Source: Verrucomicrobiota bacterium (GTDB taxonomy: Bacteria > Verrucomicrobiota > Verrucomicrobiia > Limisphaerales > JAHDYP01). Taken from it: 40,782 bases of DNA. A program made the position numbers and the translations under genes. Location of the stretch: positions 1 to 40,782 of the forward strand of contig JAHDYP010000048.1 of NCBI GenBank assembly GCA_023383055.1, written 5' to 3'. The first letter of the stretch is position 1. Each line of letters starts with the position of its first letter. Below, piece after piece: positions 1 through 8,530 of this stretch. The notes below the pieces were generated by a model. It was not told the origin of the DNA. It saw only the letters and a program-made list of their open reading frames with translations, and ran no database searches.

Positions 1-1
1 C

Positions 2-100
2 GACGTCTGGGCCGGCACCTCGAAAGGCCTCGGCCACGGCATCGGCACGGGTTACTACCCCGGCTTGCGCCCACCCGGCAACAACCGCGCCCAGCCATAA
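2..100 (+). CDS. C-terminal end of an unidentified protein (5' end outside window)
   Basis: An open frame enters from the left edge and stops at the TAA at 98-100, giving the last 32 residues. They include a 'DVWAGTSKGL' stretch followed by a Gly/Pro/Asn-rich tail. 'VWxGTSKGL' resembles the blade motif of two-component-regulator-type beta-propellers, but one motif at a C-terminus is weak evidence. The stop lies 13 bases before the first substrate-binding protein gene, so the two may be co-transcribed. Function is not assignable from this fragment. Confidence 0.5.
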   Translation, partial: DVWAGTSKGLGHGIGTGYYPGLRPPGNNRAQP

Positions 101-113
101 CCTGAATCCTTTC

Positions 114-1649
114 ATGCTGCTGACAAACCAACGACCATCCCCAGTTATGAAACCCACCCGTCCCGACCACGCCCGGTCGACCGCAGTCGGCCTCATCCTT
201 CTGTGCGCTTTCAATCTCACTCCGCCATCACTCTGGGCGGCCGAACCTTCAACCGGCGCGCCCACCACGAAATCCGCGCCATCATCGGAACTGACCATCC
301 CCGTGATCCTCGAACGGATCAATCAGCTCGGGCCTTACGAGGTGCCCGACCTGCCGCTCAAAACCAATTTCAACTACGCCTCCTCCTCGTCCGACGTCGA
401 GCCGTTCGGCGCGGTGAAACCCTACAAGGAACATTTCCTGGTGCAGATGGAGTACACCGGCGCCGGCCGTGCCGTGCCCGAGCCGGAACAGCTGGACTCG
501 GTGAAGATTGGGTTCCTGGGACCCATCATGCCAACCGTCTCCGTGGCCACGGGCGGCGCCAGCCACGAAGAAGTGCTGGGCATCGCCATGCTCCGGGCCT
601 GTCGTCTTGCTCTCGAAGAAGCCAACGCCCGCGGCGGCTACCTCCAGCGCCGGATCCCCTTCGAATTGTGCGTTCGCAATGACAATGCCCTCTGGGGCGC
701 CTCCGGCAGCGAAGTCATCCACCTCGCCTACAAAGACAACGTCTGGGCCATCATCGGCGGCATCGACGGCGCCAACACCCACATCGCCATCCGCGTCTCG
801 CTCAAGATCGAGATTCCCTGGATGACTCCCGGCGATCTCGACCCGACCTACATCGAGACGAACATCCCCTGGGTCATGCGCTGTATCGGCGATGATCGCC
901 AGCAAAACTACATCCTCGTCGATTACCTCTTCCGCAAGCTCAACTACCAGCGCGTCGCCATCCTCCGCGCCAGCAACCGCTACGGCCGGTTCGGCGTCCG
1001 CGAAATCCGCGACGGCGCCCGCCGGCTCAACCGGCCTATCGTCATCGAAATGGCCCACAAGGTTGGCGCGACCGACTTCACCATGCAACTCGATCGCATC
1101 GAAGCCTCAAAACCGGAGGCCATCGTCTATTGGGGCAATGCCGACGACGCCGGCCATGCTCTCAACGCCATCCGCGCCCGCGGCTGGACTCAACCCGTTT
1201 TCCTCTGCGACCGGGCGGTGTCCGACGAATTCCTGGAAATTGCCGGTGCCAATGCCAACGGCGTCACCTGCACTTATCCGTGGAACCCCGAACGCGCCGA
1301 TCCAAAGCTCGACGCCTTCAAAGTTGCATTCAAACAACGCTGGGGCGTTGAACCCGACACCTACGCCGCCCACGCCTACGACGGCATGAACATGCTCCTC
1401 TGGGCCATCCAGACCGCCGGCCTCAACCGGGCCAAGATCCGTGACCTGCTCGCCTACCGCACCGAGCCATTCCCGGGTGTCACCGGCGATATCCCGCTCA
1501 GCTCGGCCATGGATGATGCCGGCGAGGTGTTCCTCACCCGACGCGAGAACGGACGGTGGCACTTTTACTCGAGGGCTGACCTGGGCATTCCCCGTGGGCA
1601 GGTCATCGAACAAACGCGCGTCGAACGCGAACAGGCGAGCGCCAAGTGA
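114..1649 (+). CDS. ABC-type periplasmic ligand-binding protein (Peripla_BP_6 / Leu-Ile-Val-binding type), copy 1
   Basis: This 511-residue exported protein has an N-terminal signal peptide ending near residue 43 (hydrophobic 'VGLILLCAFNL', then 'LWAAEP'). About 85 residues of unusual sequence follow, and then a type-I periplasmic binding fold from about residue 129 ('VKIGFLGPIMP'), with 'AIIGGIDGANTH' and 'RASNRYGRFGVREI' typical of branched-chain amino-acid-binding-like proteins. The family binds amino acids, amides or aromatic compounds for an ABC importer, or acts as a sensor. The ligand cannot be told from sequence. The next gene is a diverged tandem paralogue, and no permease or ATPase gene is in the window, so both may be orphan receptors. 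An in-frame ATG at 147 gives a more usual signal peptide and could be the true start. Neither start has a clear Shine-Dalgarno sequence. Confidence 0.85.
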   Translation: MLLTNQRPSPVMKPTRPDHARSTAVGLILLCAFNLTPPSLWAAEPSTGAPTTKSAPSSELTIPVILERINQLGPYEVPDLPLKTNFNYASSSSDVEPFGAVKPYKEHFLVQMEYTGAGRAVPEPEQLDSVKIGFLGPIMPTVSVATGGASHEEVLGIAMLRACRLALEEANARGGYLQRRIPFELCVRNDNALWGASGSEVIHLAYKDNVWAIIGGIDGANTHIAIRVSLKIEIPWMTPGDLDPTYIETNIPWVMRCIGDDRQQNYILVDYLFRKLNYQRVAILRASNRYGRFGVREIRDGARRLNRPIVIEMAHKVGATDFTMQLDRIEASKPEAIVYWGNADDAGHALNAIRARGWTQPVFLCDRAVSDEFLEIAGANANGVTCTYPWNPERADPKLDAFKVAFKQRWGVEPDTYAAHAYDGMNMLLWAIQTAGLNRAKIRDLLAYRTEPFPGVTGDIPLSSAMDDAGEVFLTRRENGRWHFYSRADLGIPRGQVIEQTRVEREQASAK

Positions 1650-1664
1650 ACTCTTGAGCCAGGT

Positions 1665-3065
1665 ATGCGCGTGTGCGGGCACGAACCACGTTCAATGCGA
1701 TGGCGATTCGCCGTGGTCGGTTGGCTCCTCCTCGTCTCCACCTCATCCACGGCGGCCGCAATCAACAGCCCGGTTCCGCCCCCCCCATCGTCACCCCCGT
1801 TTCTCGACCTCCGTCAATCCACCCTCGACTACCATGGTCCGTCCGAAGATTTCAGCGGCCTGACCGAGCTCCGCATCGGCTGGTTCGGATCCACCAACCT
1901 CGCCGACCCACTCACCGGCGACCTCTGGTGGGCCGCCAACCACGCCATCCAGGAAGCCAACGCCCTGATCACCGACCACGGACTGCAAACCACGTTCCGA
2001 ATTCCGCGTTCCGAATTCCCCCTTCCGCCTTCTGCCTTCTGCCTTCTGCCTTCTGCCTTCCCTGTCCCCTTCCGCCTGGTCCCGCGCTGGAGCATCGATC
2101 CCTGGGGCACCGGTGTTTCACAACTCACTCGCATGGTTTACGAGGATCAACCGATCGCCTTGATCGGTTCCATCGACTCCGCCACCACCCACTTGGCCGA
2201 GCAGGTCGTCGCCAAAGCCAACCTCCCTCTCGTCAGCCCCATCGCCACCGACCCGTCCGTCACCCTGGCCGGCGTTCCCTGGATGTTCGCTTGCGCCCCT
2301 TCGGACGTGGCCGTCGCGCGCGTGCTCGTCGATGCGGTCCTGGCCACTCTCGAAGGCCAGCAGGGACGCCTCGCTCTGCTCACCGCCACTGACCATGAAT
2401 CCCGCATGACCACCCGCGAAGTGCTGCGCGAATTCTTAAAGCGTCAGCGGCCGCCCGATTTCCGCTTCGAAGTGCCGCCGGGGGCGGCGGACATCACCCG
2501 GCAGTTGTCGGCACTCGCCGATGCCAGGCCCGCCGTCGTCCTCCTGATCGCCGGCGTTGAGGATTCCGCCCGGCTCGCTCGGGCGATCCGCAGTCTCTCC
2601 GCGCCCACAGCCACCCATCCTTCGCTCTACCCCGCCCCGCCTCTCTTTGCCAGCCAGTCCGCGGCCCGCACCCGTTTCCGAGAACTCGCCGGCGACGCTG
2701 CCGAAGGCATTTCTTTTCCTCTCCTCGCCGCAGCCCGCGGCTGCACCGCCACCGACGCCGCGCGCTTCACTGAAGCGTTCCTTGCCGCGCGCGAGCATCC
2801 GCCGGACGACGCCGCGCTCTTGACCTATGACGCCACGCGCCTGTTGCTGGAGGCCATCCGCCAGGCCGGCCCTAACCGCGACCGGGTCCGCGCCGCGCTG
2901 GCCGCTTTGTCGCCCTGGCAGGGTATCGCGGGCGTCATCCACTTTGACGGCACTGGCCAAAACACCCGCACCAACCTCGGGATGGCCACCCTGCGAAACG
3001 GATGCCTCGAGTTGTCCGACGACCGCGCCTCCCGGCTCACCACCCAGCAACACGCACCGCCATGA
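1665..3065 (+). CDS. ABC-type periplasmic ligand-binding protein, diverged tandem copy 2 with a low-complexity insert
   Basis: This 466-residue protein is paralogous to its upstream neighbour (15-base gap). Matching landmarks are 'LRIGWFGSTNLADP' (from residue 68), 'ALIGSIDSATTHLAEQVV' and 'GVPWMFAC', which align with 'AIIGGIDGANTH' and 'NIPWVMRC' of copy 1. A signal peptide runs to about residue 32. The ATG at 1695 (MRWRFAVV) is an alternative start with a cleaner signal sequence. Between 'GLQTT' and 'PFRLVPRW' the protein carries about 22 extra residues, rich in Pro, Ser, Phe and Leu, absent from copy 1; they are encoded by a heptamer repeat (1995-2064). The frame stays open across it. The protein probably binds a small ligand in the periplasm. 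The stop overlaps the start of the downstream gene by four bases (ATGA at 3062-3065), so the genes are likely translationally coupled. Confidence 0.8.
   Translation: MRVCGHEPRSMRWRFAVVGWLLLVSTSSTAAAINSPVPPPPSSPPFLDLRQSTLDYHGPSEDFSGLTELRIGWFGSTNLADPLTGDLWWAANHAIQEANALITDHGLQTTFRIPRSEFPLPPSAFCLLPSAFPVPFRLVPRWSIDPWGTGVSQLTRMVYEDQPIALIGSIDSATTHLAEQVVAKANLPLVSPIATDPSVTLAGVPWMFACAPSDVAVARVLVDAVLATLEGQQGRLALLTATDHESRMTTREVLREFLKRQRPPDFRFEVPPGAADITRQLSALADARPAVVLLIAGVEDSARLARAIRSLSAPTATHPSLYPAPPLFASQSAARTRFRELAGDAAEGISFPLLAAARGCTATDAARFTEAFLAAREHPPDDAALLTYDATRLLLEAIRQAGPNRDRVRAALAALSPWQGIAGVIHFDGTGQNTRTNLGMATLRNGCLELSDDRASRLTTQQHAPP
1995..2064 (+). repeat. Heptanucleotide tandem array (TTCNNNN, four perfect TTCTGCC units)
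   Basis: Ten consecutive 7-base units each begin TTC: TTCCGAA, TTCCGCG, TTCCGAA, TTCCCCC, TTCCGCC, four TTCTGCC units (2030-2057) and TTCCCTG. The array lies inside the second ligand-binding protein gene. It encodes the Ser/Ala/Phe/Leu/Pro insert, with a seven-residue period because 21 bases equal three units. Heptamer repeats of this composition are known as dispersed short tandem repeats in several bacterial groups; that part is general knowledge. Confidence 0.85.
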
Positions 3066-4810
3066 ACACTCGTTGCTCGACCTTCCTGCTCACCCTCCTG
3101 CTTGTGGTCTCGACTCCGCCACTGTCCGCTGCCGAACCACAAGTCACGTTCATCTCTTCCGCCGACACGGTGGATTGCTACGATTTCCTCGAGATCGTCA
3201 TCCGCACCACCGGCTCCCAGGCGCAGAACCCCTTCACGGATGTCACCGTCGAGGGGACCTTCAACCTCGAGGGTGGCCCGCCACTCCGCGTCGACGGATT
3301 CTGCGACGCCGCCGATGGCAGCCTCTTCCGCATCCGTTTCATGCCGTCCGCTCCGGGCGACTACCACTACGCCGTGAAATACCGCGAGGGCACCTTCGAA
3401 ACCATAAACCAGGGACAATTCGCGGCGCGAGATGCCAAAAAACGCGGCATCCTCCGCGTCGACCCCGAATACCCCGCCCACTTCCGCTGGGCCGGAACCC
3501 AGGAACGGTTCTTCTGGAATGGCACCACCGCCTATTGGCTCGCGGGCTGGAACGACGTTAACATCCGCCAAATCCTCGATCGCCTCGACCAGCACAAGAT
3601 CACCCGCGTGCGCGCCGCCCTCAGCGGCCGCGTCAAGGATGGTCAGGCATGGTTCGAGAACGTCTTCCCAACCCCCAACTTCTCGTTCCTGCTCAATCCC
3701 TGGGTGGCCAAAGACCCGGCGAGCAGCGGAAGCCCGGGATACGATGTCACCCGCTTTAACGTCGACTATTGGCAGAAGTGGGAACGCCTGCTCGCCCACG
3801 CCCGCGAGAAAGACATGATCGTGTCTGTGATCTTCTACGTCGACGGCCGCCGGCCCGGCGTTGACCCGTTCGGCAAAACCGGCATGGGCGGCCCCGACGA
3901 ACAACGCTATTACCGCTACGCCATCGCCCGACTCGCCCCCTTCGGCAACGTGATGTGGGACCTCGCCAACGAGTATCGCCTCTTCCGCGACGACGCCTGG
4001 GCCGAGCAAATGGGCGCCTTCGTCAAACAGTGCGACCCCTACGATCACCTCACCTCAACCCATGGCCACGGCGACTTCCGCTTCGGCAATTCTCCCTGGG
4101 CGGATTTCGCGATGTACCAAAGCTGGGACGAACACGGCGGCTACGATTTCATGCTCGCCAACCGCCAGCGCCAGATCCAGTCCGGCCGCCTCATCCCCCA
4201 GGTCAACGAGGAATACGGCTACGAAGACCATTACCCTCAAGGCTGGGGCGAAAACCGCCAGGCCCCCGCCCGCAACGCCACCAACCGCGCCCGGATCGCC
4301 TGGCAAATCCACCTTGCCGGCGGCTACCAAACGACCGGCGAACGCGCCAACCAGGGCACCGGCTGGGGTCCCGACACCGGCGGCGGGTGGATCAACGGCC
4401 GCGGCGACGACACCATGACCATGCTCGAGCTCTACGGTCATCTCTACGATTTCTTCACCTCGATCACCTGGTGGGAACTGGCGCCCGACACCAACCTCGT
4501 CGTCTCCGTCCAGCCGCATCCCGCCGCGAAAGACAAGTCCAAAGCCCCAAGCCGCACCTTCGCCGCCCGCAACGCCGAAGGCGATCTCGCCGTCGTCTAT
4601 GTCCCCGATGGCGGTGTGGTGACCTTGCGTGGCGACTTGCTCAAGGACCAACTTAAACCGATCTGGTACAGCCCCGCCGACGGCGGCATGCGCAACGCCC
4701 GCGCCCTGCGCCAACGCATTTATCGCACGCCCGACACCGAGGACTGGGTGCTGCTCTTCCGCACCCCCTGCAATTGTTCGTTCCGCGACTTTGACAACGA
4801 GTTCGAGTAA
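3062..4810 (+). CDS. Secreted DUF5060/DUF4038 glycoside-hydrolase-like protein
   Basis: The 582-residue product starts at the ATG at 3062, which gives a clean signal peptide (MNTRCSTFLLTLLLVV...LSAAEP); the frame is open further upstream but inside the previous gene. Residues 24-105 resemble the DUF5060 beta-sandwich ('EGTFNLEGGPPLRVDGF'). From about residue 125 a DUF4038-type (beta/alpha)8 barrel follows ('FFWNGTTAYWLAGWND'). 'NVMWDLANEY' (about 296-305) and 'QVNEEYGYED' (about 380) supply glutamates in the contexts used by clan GH-A retaining hydrolases; assigning them as catalytic is inference. Relatives act on plant or microbial glycans (for example apiosidase-like enzymes), but the substrate here is unknown. 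Its place behind two ligand-binding proteins suggests an exported glycan-handling group. The stop overlaps the likely start of the next gene. Confidence 0.8.
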   Translation: MNTRCSTFLLTLLLVVSTPPLSAAEPQVTFISSADTVDCYDFLEIVIRTTGSQAQNPFTDVTVEGTFNLEGGPPLRVDGFCDAADGSLFRIRFMPSAPGDYHYAVKYREGTFETINQGQFAARDAKKRGILRVDPEYPAHFRWAGTQERFFWNGTTAYWLAGWNDVNIRQILDRLDQHKITRVRAALSGRVKDGQAWFENVFPTPNFSFLLNPWVAKDPASSGSPGYDVTRFNVDYWQKWERLLAHAREKDMIVSVIFYVDGRRPGVDPFGKTGMGGPDEQRYYRYAIARLAPFGNVMWDLANEYRLFRDDAWAEQMGAFVKQCDPYDHLTSTHGHGDFRFGNSPWADFAMYQSWDEHGGYDFMLANRQRQIQSGRLIPQVNEEYGYEDHYPQGWGENRQAPARNATNRARIAWQIHLAGGYQTTGERANQGTGWGPDTGGGWINGRGDDTMTMLELYGHLYDFFTSITWWELAPDTNLVVSVQPHPAAKDKSKAPSRTFAARNAEGDLAVVYVPDGGVVTLRGDLLKDQLKPIWYSPADGGMRNARALRQRIYRTPDTEDWVLLFRTPCNCSFRDFDNEFE

Positions 4811-6200
4811 AAACCTGTCGTGGCTCCCGATCGGGCTGGCCGGCTTCGCGATCTGCTGTTCCGTGGCCTGGACCGGCGACGCTCACTGGCCGCAGTTCCG
4901 CGGTCCCCAAGCCTCCGGCATCGGCGAAGGCCAAGCCCCGCCCCTCCGCTGGGAGCTCTCCTCCGGTGAGAACGTCCTCTGGCGGGTGCCGGTCGCTGGC
5001 CTGGCTCACTCCTCACCGATCGTTTGGGGCGACCGGGTCTACGTCACCACCGCGGTGAAACCCGGTGAAGCGGAACTTAAGGTCGGCCTCTACGGCGACA
5101 TCGCGTCGGTGAATGAACCGGAATCCCACCAGTGGCGCCTGCTGGCTTTCGATCTCGCCACCGGCCGCGAATTGTGGAACACCCTCGCCCACGAAGGCGT
5201 GCCCCGGCAGCGCCGGCACACCAAAGCCAGCCAGTGCAATTCCACCCCCGCCACGGACGGCAAACACATCGTGGCGCTCCTCGGTTCCGAGGGGCTGTTC
5301 TGTTTCGATGCCGACGGACACCGCTTGTGGCGCCGCGACCTCGGCCCGATGGATGCCGGCCCCTACACCACACCGACCGAACAATGGGGCTTCGGCAGTT
5401 CGCCCGTCATCCATGCCGGCGCGGTGATCGTCCAATGCGACACGCTCTCCGGGCAGTTCCTCGCGAAGTTCGACCTCGAAGACGGCCGCGAGCTCTGGCG
5501 CGCATCCCGGCGCGAGGTCGCCACCTGGAGCACCCCGACCGTCGTGACCACCGGCGGTCGACCGCAGATCATCGTCAACGGTTGGCGCACGATCGGCAGC
5601 TACGATTTCCACAGCGGCCAGCCGGTCTGGTGGTTGTCCGGCGGCGGCGATGCCCCGATCCCTACGCCCGTCGCCGCCCACGGCCTGGTTTACCTGACCA
5701 GCGCCCACGGCCGCTGGCAACCGATGCGCGCCGTGCGGCTCGACGCGGCGGGTGACATCACCCCGTCCGAAGTCGGGATGACCAATACCGCGGTCGCCTG
5801 GGTGCACCCGAGGCACGGCAATTACCTGCAGACACCGCTCGTTACCGGGGATCTCCTCTATGGCTGCACCGATTACGGATTGGTCACCTGCTTCGACGCC
5901 GCCACCGGCCGCATCCACTATCGCGAGCGGTTGAAAGGCCGCAGCCAGGGATTCACCGCCTCGCCGGTGGCCGCCGCCGGCCGGCTCTATTTCACCGGTG
6001 AACTCGGCGACGTGTTCGTGCTGCGCGCCGGCCGGGATTTCGAAGTGCTTGCCTGCAACCAGTTGAACGAGCACTGCCTGGCCACGCCGGCCCTCGCCAA
6101 CGGCCGTATCGTGTTCCGCACCCGCAGTCACCTCGTCGCCATCGGCGACTCGCACGCCGCCGCAAGCGCCGCCAGTTCGTTCCGGGCCACTTCCCGATAG
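4791..6200 (+). CDS. Secreted PQQ-like (BamB-type) beta-propeller protein
   Basis: The frame is open from 4629, but the only start that makes biological sense is TTG at 4791, 20 bases inside the upstream gene. It gives an N-terminus with Lys and a hydrophobic 'IGLAGFAICCSV' signal segment, then 'WPQFRGPQASGIG', a hallmark of PQQ-like propeller proteins in planctomycetes and Verrucomicrobiota. The product is about 469 residues. Blade repeats of the form 'LLAFDLATGRELW' and 'LFCFDADGHRLWRRDL' recur. Family members either bind PQQ as dehydrogenases or are non-catalytic scaffolds. No obvious dehydrogenase calcium/PQQ residues can be confirmed here, so a scaffold or sensor role is equally likely. 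The last 73 bases overlap the convergent glycosyltransferase gene. Confidence 0.75.
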   Translation: MTTSSSKNLSWLPIGLAGFAICCSVAWTGDAHWPQFRGPQASGIGEGQAPPLRWELSSGENVLWRVPVAGLAHSSPIVWGDRVYVTTAVKPGEAELKVGLYGDIASVNEPESHQWRLLAFDLATGRELWNTLAHEGVPRQRRHTKASQCNSTPATDGKHIVALLGSEGLFCFDADGHRLWRRDLGPMDAGPYTTPTEQWGFGSSPVIHAGAVIVQCDTLSGQFLAKFDLEDGRELWRASRREVATWSTPTVVTTGGRPQIIVNGWRTIGSYDFHSGQPVWWLSGGGDAPIPTPVAAHGLVYLTSAHGRWQPMRAVRLDAAGDITPSEVGMTNTAVAWVHPRHGNYLQTPLVTGDLLYGCTDYGLVTCFDAATGRIHYRERLKGRSQGFTASPVAAAGRLYFTGELGDVFVLRAGRDFEVLACNQLNEHCLATPALANGRIVFRTRSHLVAIGDSHAAASAASSFRATSR

Positions 6201-7306
6201 TCGTATTGGACGATGAACCGCCGGCCGGCTTCCGCCCGCTCCCGCCGCTTCCGCTCGTCGCCCAGCCACGCAACCGTTCGGGCCGCCGCTTCCCGCCAAT
6301 CGCCCAGGTCCACCTCGTCGAGCTGACCCGGAAACACCTGGGCAAAGACCGGCAGCCGATAGGCCACCACCGGCAACCCCGCCGCCAGATACTCGCAGAT
6401 GGATAATCCCCAGCCTTCCTCGTAAGAAAGACTGATCCCCACCTTCGATTGCCGGAGCAGTTCATTCTTGCGCCGGTCATCCACTCCGCCGGTGAACGTC
6501 ACCGAATCCCCCAACCCCAGCTCCCGGCAGGCCTCCATGACCCGCGGCCGATGCGGGCCCTCGCCGATCACCATCAACCGCGCGGCCGGCAGCGCCTCGC
6601 GCACCGACCGCCAATACCGCGGCAGATCGAACACGCCCTTCTGTTCGTGCATCCGGCCCAAAAACAACACGTCGTAGGGTTGTGGCCCGCCGCCCGCCGG
6701 CTCGAACTCGCCAAAATCCAACCCGTAGCCCGAGACCACCACCCGGCGCGGCTCCAGGCCAAGCTCCCGCTCCAGCCGCGCGTAGTCCTCGGCCACCCCG
6801 GGCACACTGCAGAAGATCACATCCGCATGCCGGTGGATGAGCCGGCAACTGTAACGCTCGGTGTGAAACAGGAGCCGGTTGAAGAAGCCTGACCGGCTTT
6901 CCTGGGCCGTAACCACATGGTGAATCTTCACCGCGAACTTGGCCTTGCAGCGCCGCGCCAATACATAGGCCGCATAGGACTCGGAAATGAACATGCCCGA
7001 CGCCACCACGACATCATACGGCTGCGGCAGCCGCATCCAATGGGCGGTCAGCATGCGATATGCATAAGCGGGAAGGTAACTCCAGGTCATGGCGATCCGG
7101 CGGCTGGCATCGAAAAAGCCGTCGCTGCTCAGAAGTCTTGAAGCGGGCGCCAATTGCCGGAACTGCGGCCAACCTGCCTTGGCCACCACAAAATCAGTAG
7201 GGTGCTGCTCGTGGATCCAGTGTTTGGCCATTAGAACATAATGACGCATGACTCCGTTCACCGAGTGCGCGTCATTCAGGATGTTATGCACCACCAGGAT
7301 TCGCAT
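6128..7306 (-). CDS. Glycosyltransferase family 4, GT-B fold
   Basis: The 392-residue protein begins at the ATG at 7306 (MRILVVHNILND), preceded on its strand by AAGG about nine bases away; the frame is open further upstream but that part is the neighbouring gene read in another frame. The N-terminal half holds 'NGVMRHYVLMAKHWI', and the C-terminal half has the donor-binding region 'DVLFLGRMHEQKGVFDLP', 'RLMVIGEGPHRP' and 'GISLSYEEGWGLSICEYLAA', which includes the E-x7-E-type motif. Such enzymes transfer a sugar from an NDP-sugar to a lipid carrier, glycan or protein at the cytoplasmic membrane. It lies 19 bases downstream of a second GT4 gene, so they form an operon. Donor and acceptor are unknown. 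Its 3' end overlaps the convergent propeller gene. Confidence 0.88.
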   Translation of the reverse strand: MRILVVHNILNDAHSVNGVMRHYVLMAKHWIHEQHPTDFVVAKAGWPQFRQLAPASRLLSSDGFFDASRRIAMTWSYLPAYAYRMLTAHWMRLPQPYDVVVASGMFISESYAAYVLARRCKAKFAVKIHHVVTAQESRSGFFNRLLFHTERYSCRLIHRHADVIFCSVPGVAEDYARLERELGLEPRRVVVSGYGLDFGEFEPAGGGPQPYDVLFLGRMHEQKGVFDLPRYWRSVREALPAARLMVIGEGPHRPRVMEACRELGLGDSVTFTGGVDDRRKNELLRQSKVGISLSYEEGWGLSICEYLAAGLPVVAYRLPVFAQVFPGQLDEVDLGDWREAAARTVAWLGDERKRRERAEAGRRFIVQYDYREVARNELAALAAACESPMATR

Positions 7307-7325
7307 AGATACGCGCCTTGATCGC

Positions 7326-8429
7326 TCACGGCGATTTTCCGGCCGCCTGGCTCTCGAGCCAGTCGCAGGCCCGGGGCAGCACCTTGCTCCAGTGCAGGTT
7401 CTTGGCCCGTTCCCAGGCGCGCAGGCGCAACTGCTGGTATTTGGCCGGCTGCGCCAGGATGCCGACCAGCGCTTCGGCCACACAATCGGGCCGCTCCGCC
7501 CGGGCCACGAGCCCCGTCCGGCCATGAATGGTCGATTCGGTCAAACCCGCCACCGGATAGACCGTCGCCGGCGTGCCAAGCGCATTGGCCTCGATCACAT
7601 TCAATCCCCACCCTTCCCGAAGCGAGGTGTGCAGGAGAAAATGGGCGCCCCGCAAAAGTGCGTCCTTGTCTGCCTCCGCCAGCGGTCCGGTGAACGTCAC
7701 TACCGGGTCGAGCCGCAGCTCCCGGGACAACCGCTGGAGAGGTTCCTCGACTTCCCCCGTGCCCACGACATGAAGTTTGACGGCCACACCGCGGTCCAGC
7801 AAACAGCGGACGGCTCGCAGGGCGTGATCCACCCGTTTGTTGGGTGCCAACCGCGAGACGGTGACCAGCCGCAGCGGCTCGCCCAGCGGTTTCGCGTCCA
7901 GCACCGGCAGTGCCACCGTGTCCACCCCGTAGGGAATGATCTGCACTCGCCGGACCCCGTTCCGTTTGAGGAGCAACCGGGTGAACCGCGAAGCCGTCCA
8001 GAAGGGCACGTTGCGATAGAGCCAGTGCGTCCACCGCTCCTGCAGTTGGCCCACCAGGCTGAATGGCCATGGATAAAAGGAATTCCAGATCGGCCCCAGC
8101 ACCTCATGGATGTAAGCCACGCATCGCGTGCCGCACCACCACGGGGCATACCACGGAATGCCATGATGCTGGTCGATCACGAGGTCGAACGGCCGCTGGC
8201 TCCGATACCACGCCAGCGCCTCCACCAGGGCCGTGCCCATCCCACCCCCGCGCACGATCCGGATGCCGCCCAACCGCTCCTCCGGTTCCGCTCCCTCGAA
8301 AGCGTAGGCATACCAATAAACCTCATGGCCCCGTTCAGCCAATGCCCTCAAGTAACCCTCGGTCACCCGTTCGGCGCCGCCAGTGCGCGGGTTTCGCGGG
8401 TCCCGCCAGTTTAGCATCAAGAAACGCAT
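7326..8429 (-). CDS. Glycosyltransferase family 4, GT-B fold
   Basis: The 367-residue product starts at the ATG at 8429 (MRFLMLNWRDPRNP), giving the classic GT4 opening with 'TGGAERVTEGYLRAL'. 'RLVTVSRLAPNKRVDHAL', 'VVGTGEVEEPL', 'VTFTGPLAEADKDALLRG' and 'HTSLREGWGLNVIEANALG' mark the C-terminal nucleotide-sugar-binding domain; the 'EGWGLNVIEA' glutamates are the usual donor-contact pair. No membrane segment is seen. It is the first gene of a two-glycosyltransferase unit, and a methyltransferase-like gene lies 101 bases upstream on the same strand. Together they suggest assembly of a short glycan, such as an exopolysaccharide, LPS side chain or glycolipid. Substrates cannot be inferred. Confidence 0.88.
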   Translation of the reverse strand: MRFLMLNWRDPRNPRTGGAERVTEGYLRALAERGHEVYWYAYAFEGAEPEERLGGIRIVRGGGMGTALVEALAWYRSQRPFDLVIDQHHGIPWYAPWWCGTRCVAYIHEVLGPIWNSFYPWPFSLVGQLQERWTHWLYRNVPFWTASRFTRLLLKRNGVRRVQIIPYGVDTVALPVLDAKPLGEPLRLVTVSRLAPNKRVDHALRAVRCLLDRGVAVKLHVVGTGEVEEPLQRLSRELRLDPVVTFTGPLAEADKDALLRGAHFLLHTSLREGWGLNVIEANALGTPATVYPVAGLTESTIHGRTGLVARAERPDCVAEALVGILAQPAKYQQLRLRAWERAKNLHWSKVLPRACDWLESQAAGKSP

Positions 8430-8530
8430 TTCATTTACGAAGCTGCCGTCTCTGCGAGGGTGAGACCATCCCAAGAATCATCCGAACCAACAGCCAAACC
8501 GAAATGCGCCGTCTCGAGTGCGCACGCCAT

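Noticed and set aside
1995..2064. Heptamer array as a CRISPR-like repeat
   Set aside because: Units are seven bases with no spacers, and the array is inside an open coding frame.
5013..6299. A 428-codon minus-strand frame opposite the PQQ-like propeller gene
   Set aside because: It has no recognisable domain and is Gly/Ala/Val/Asp-rich in the way expected from the complement of the propeller gene.
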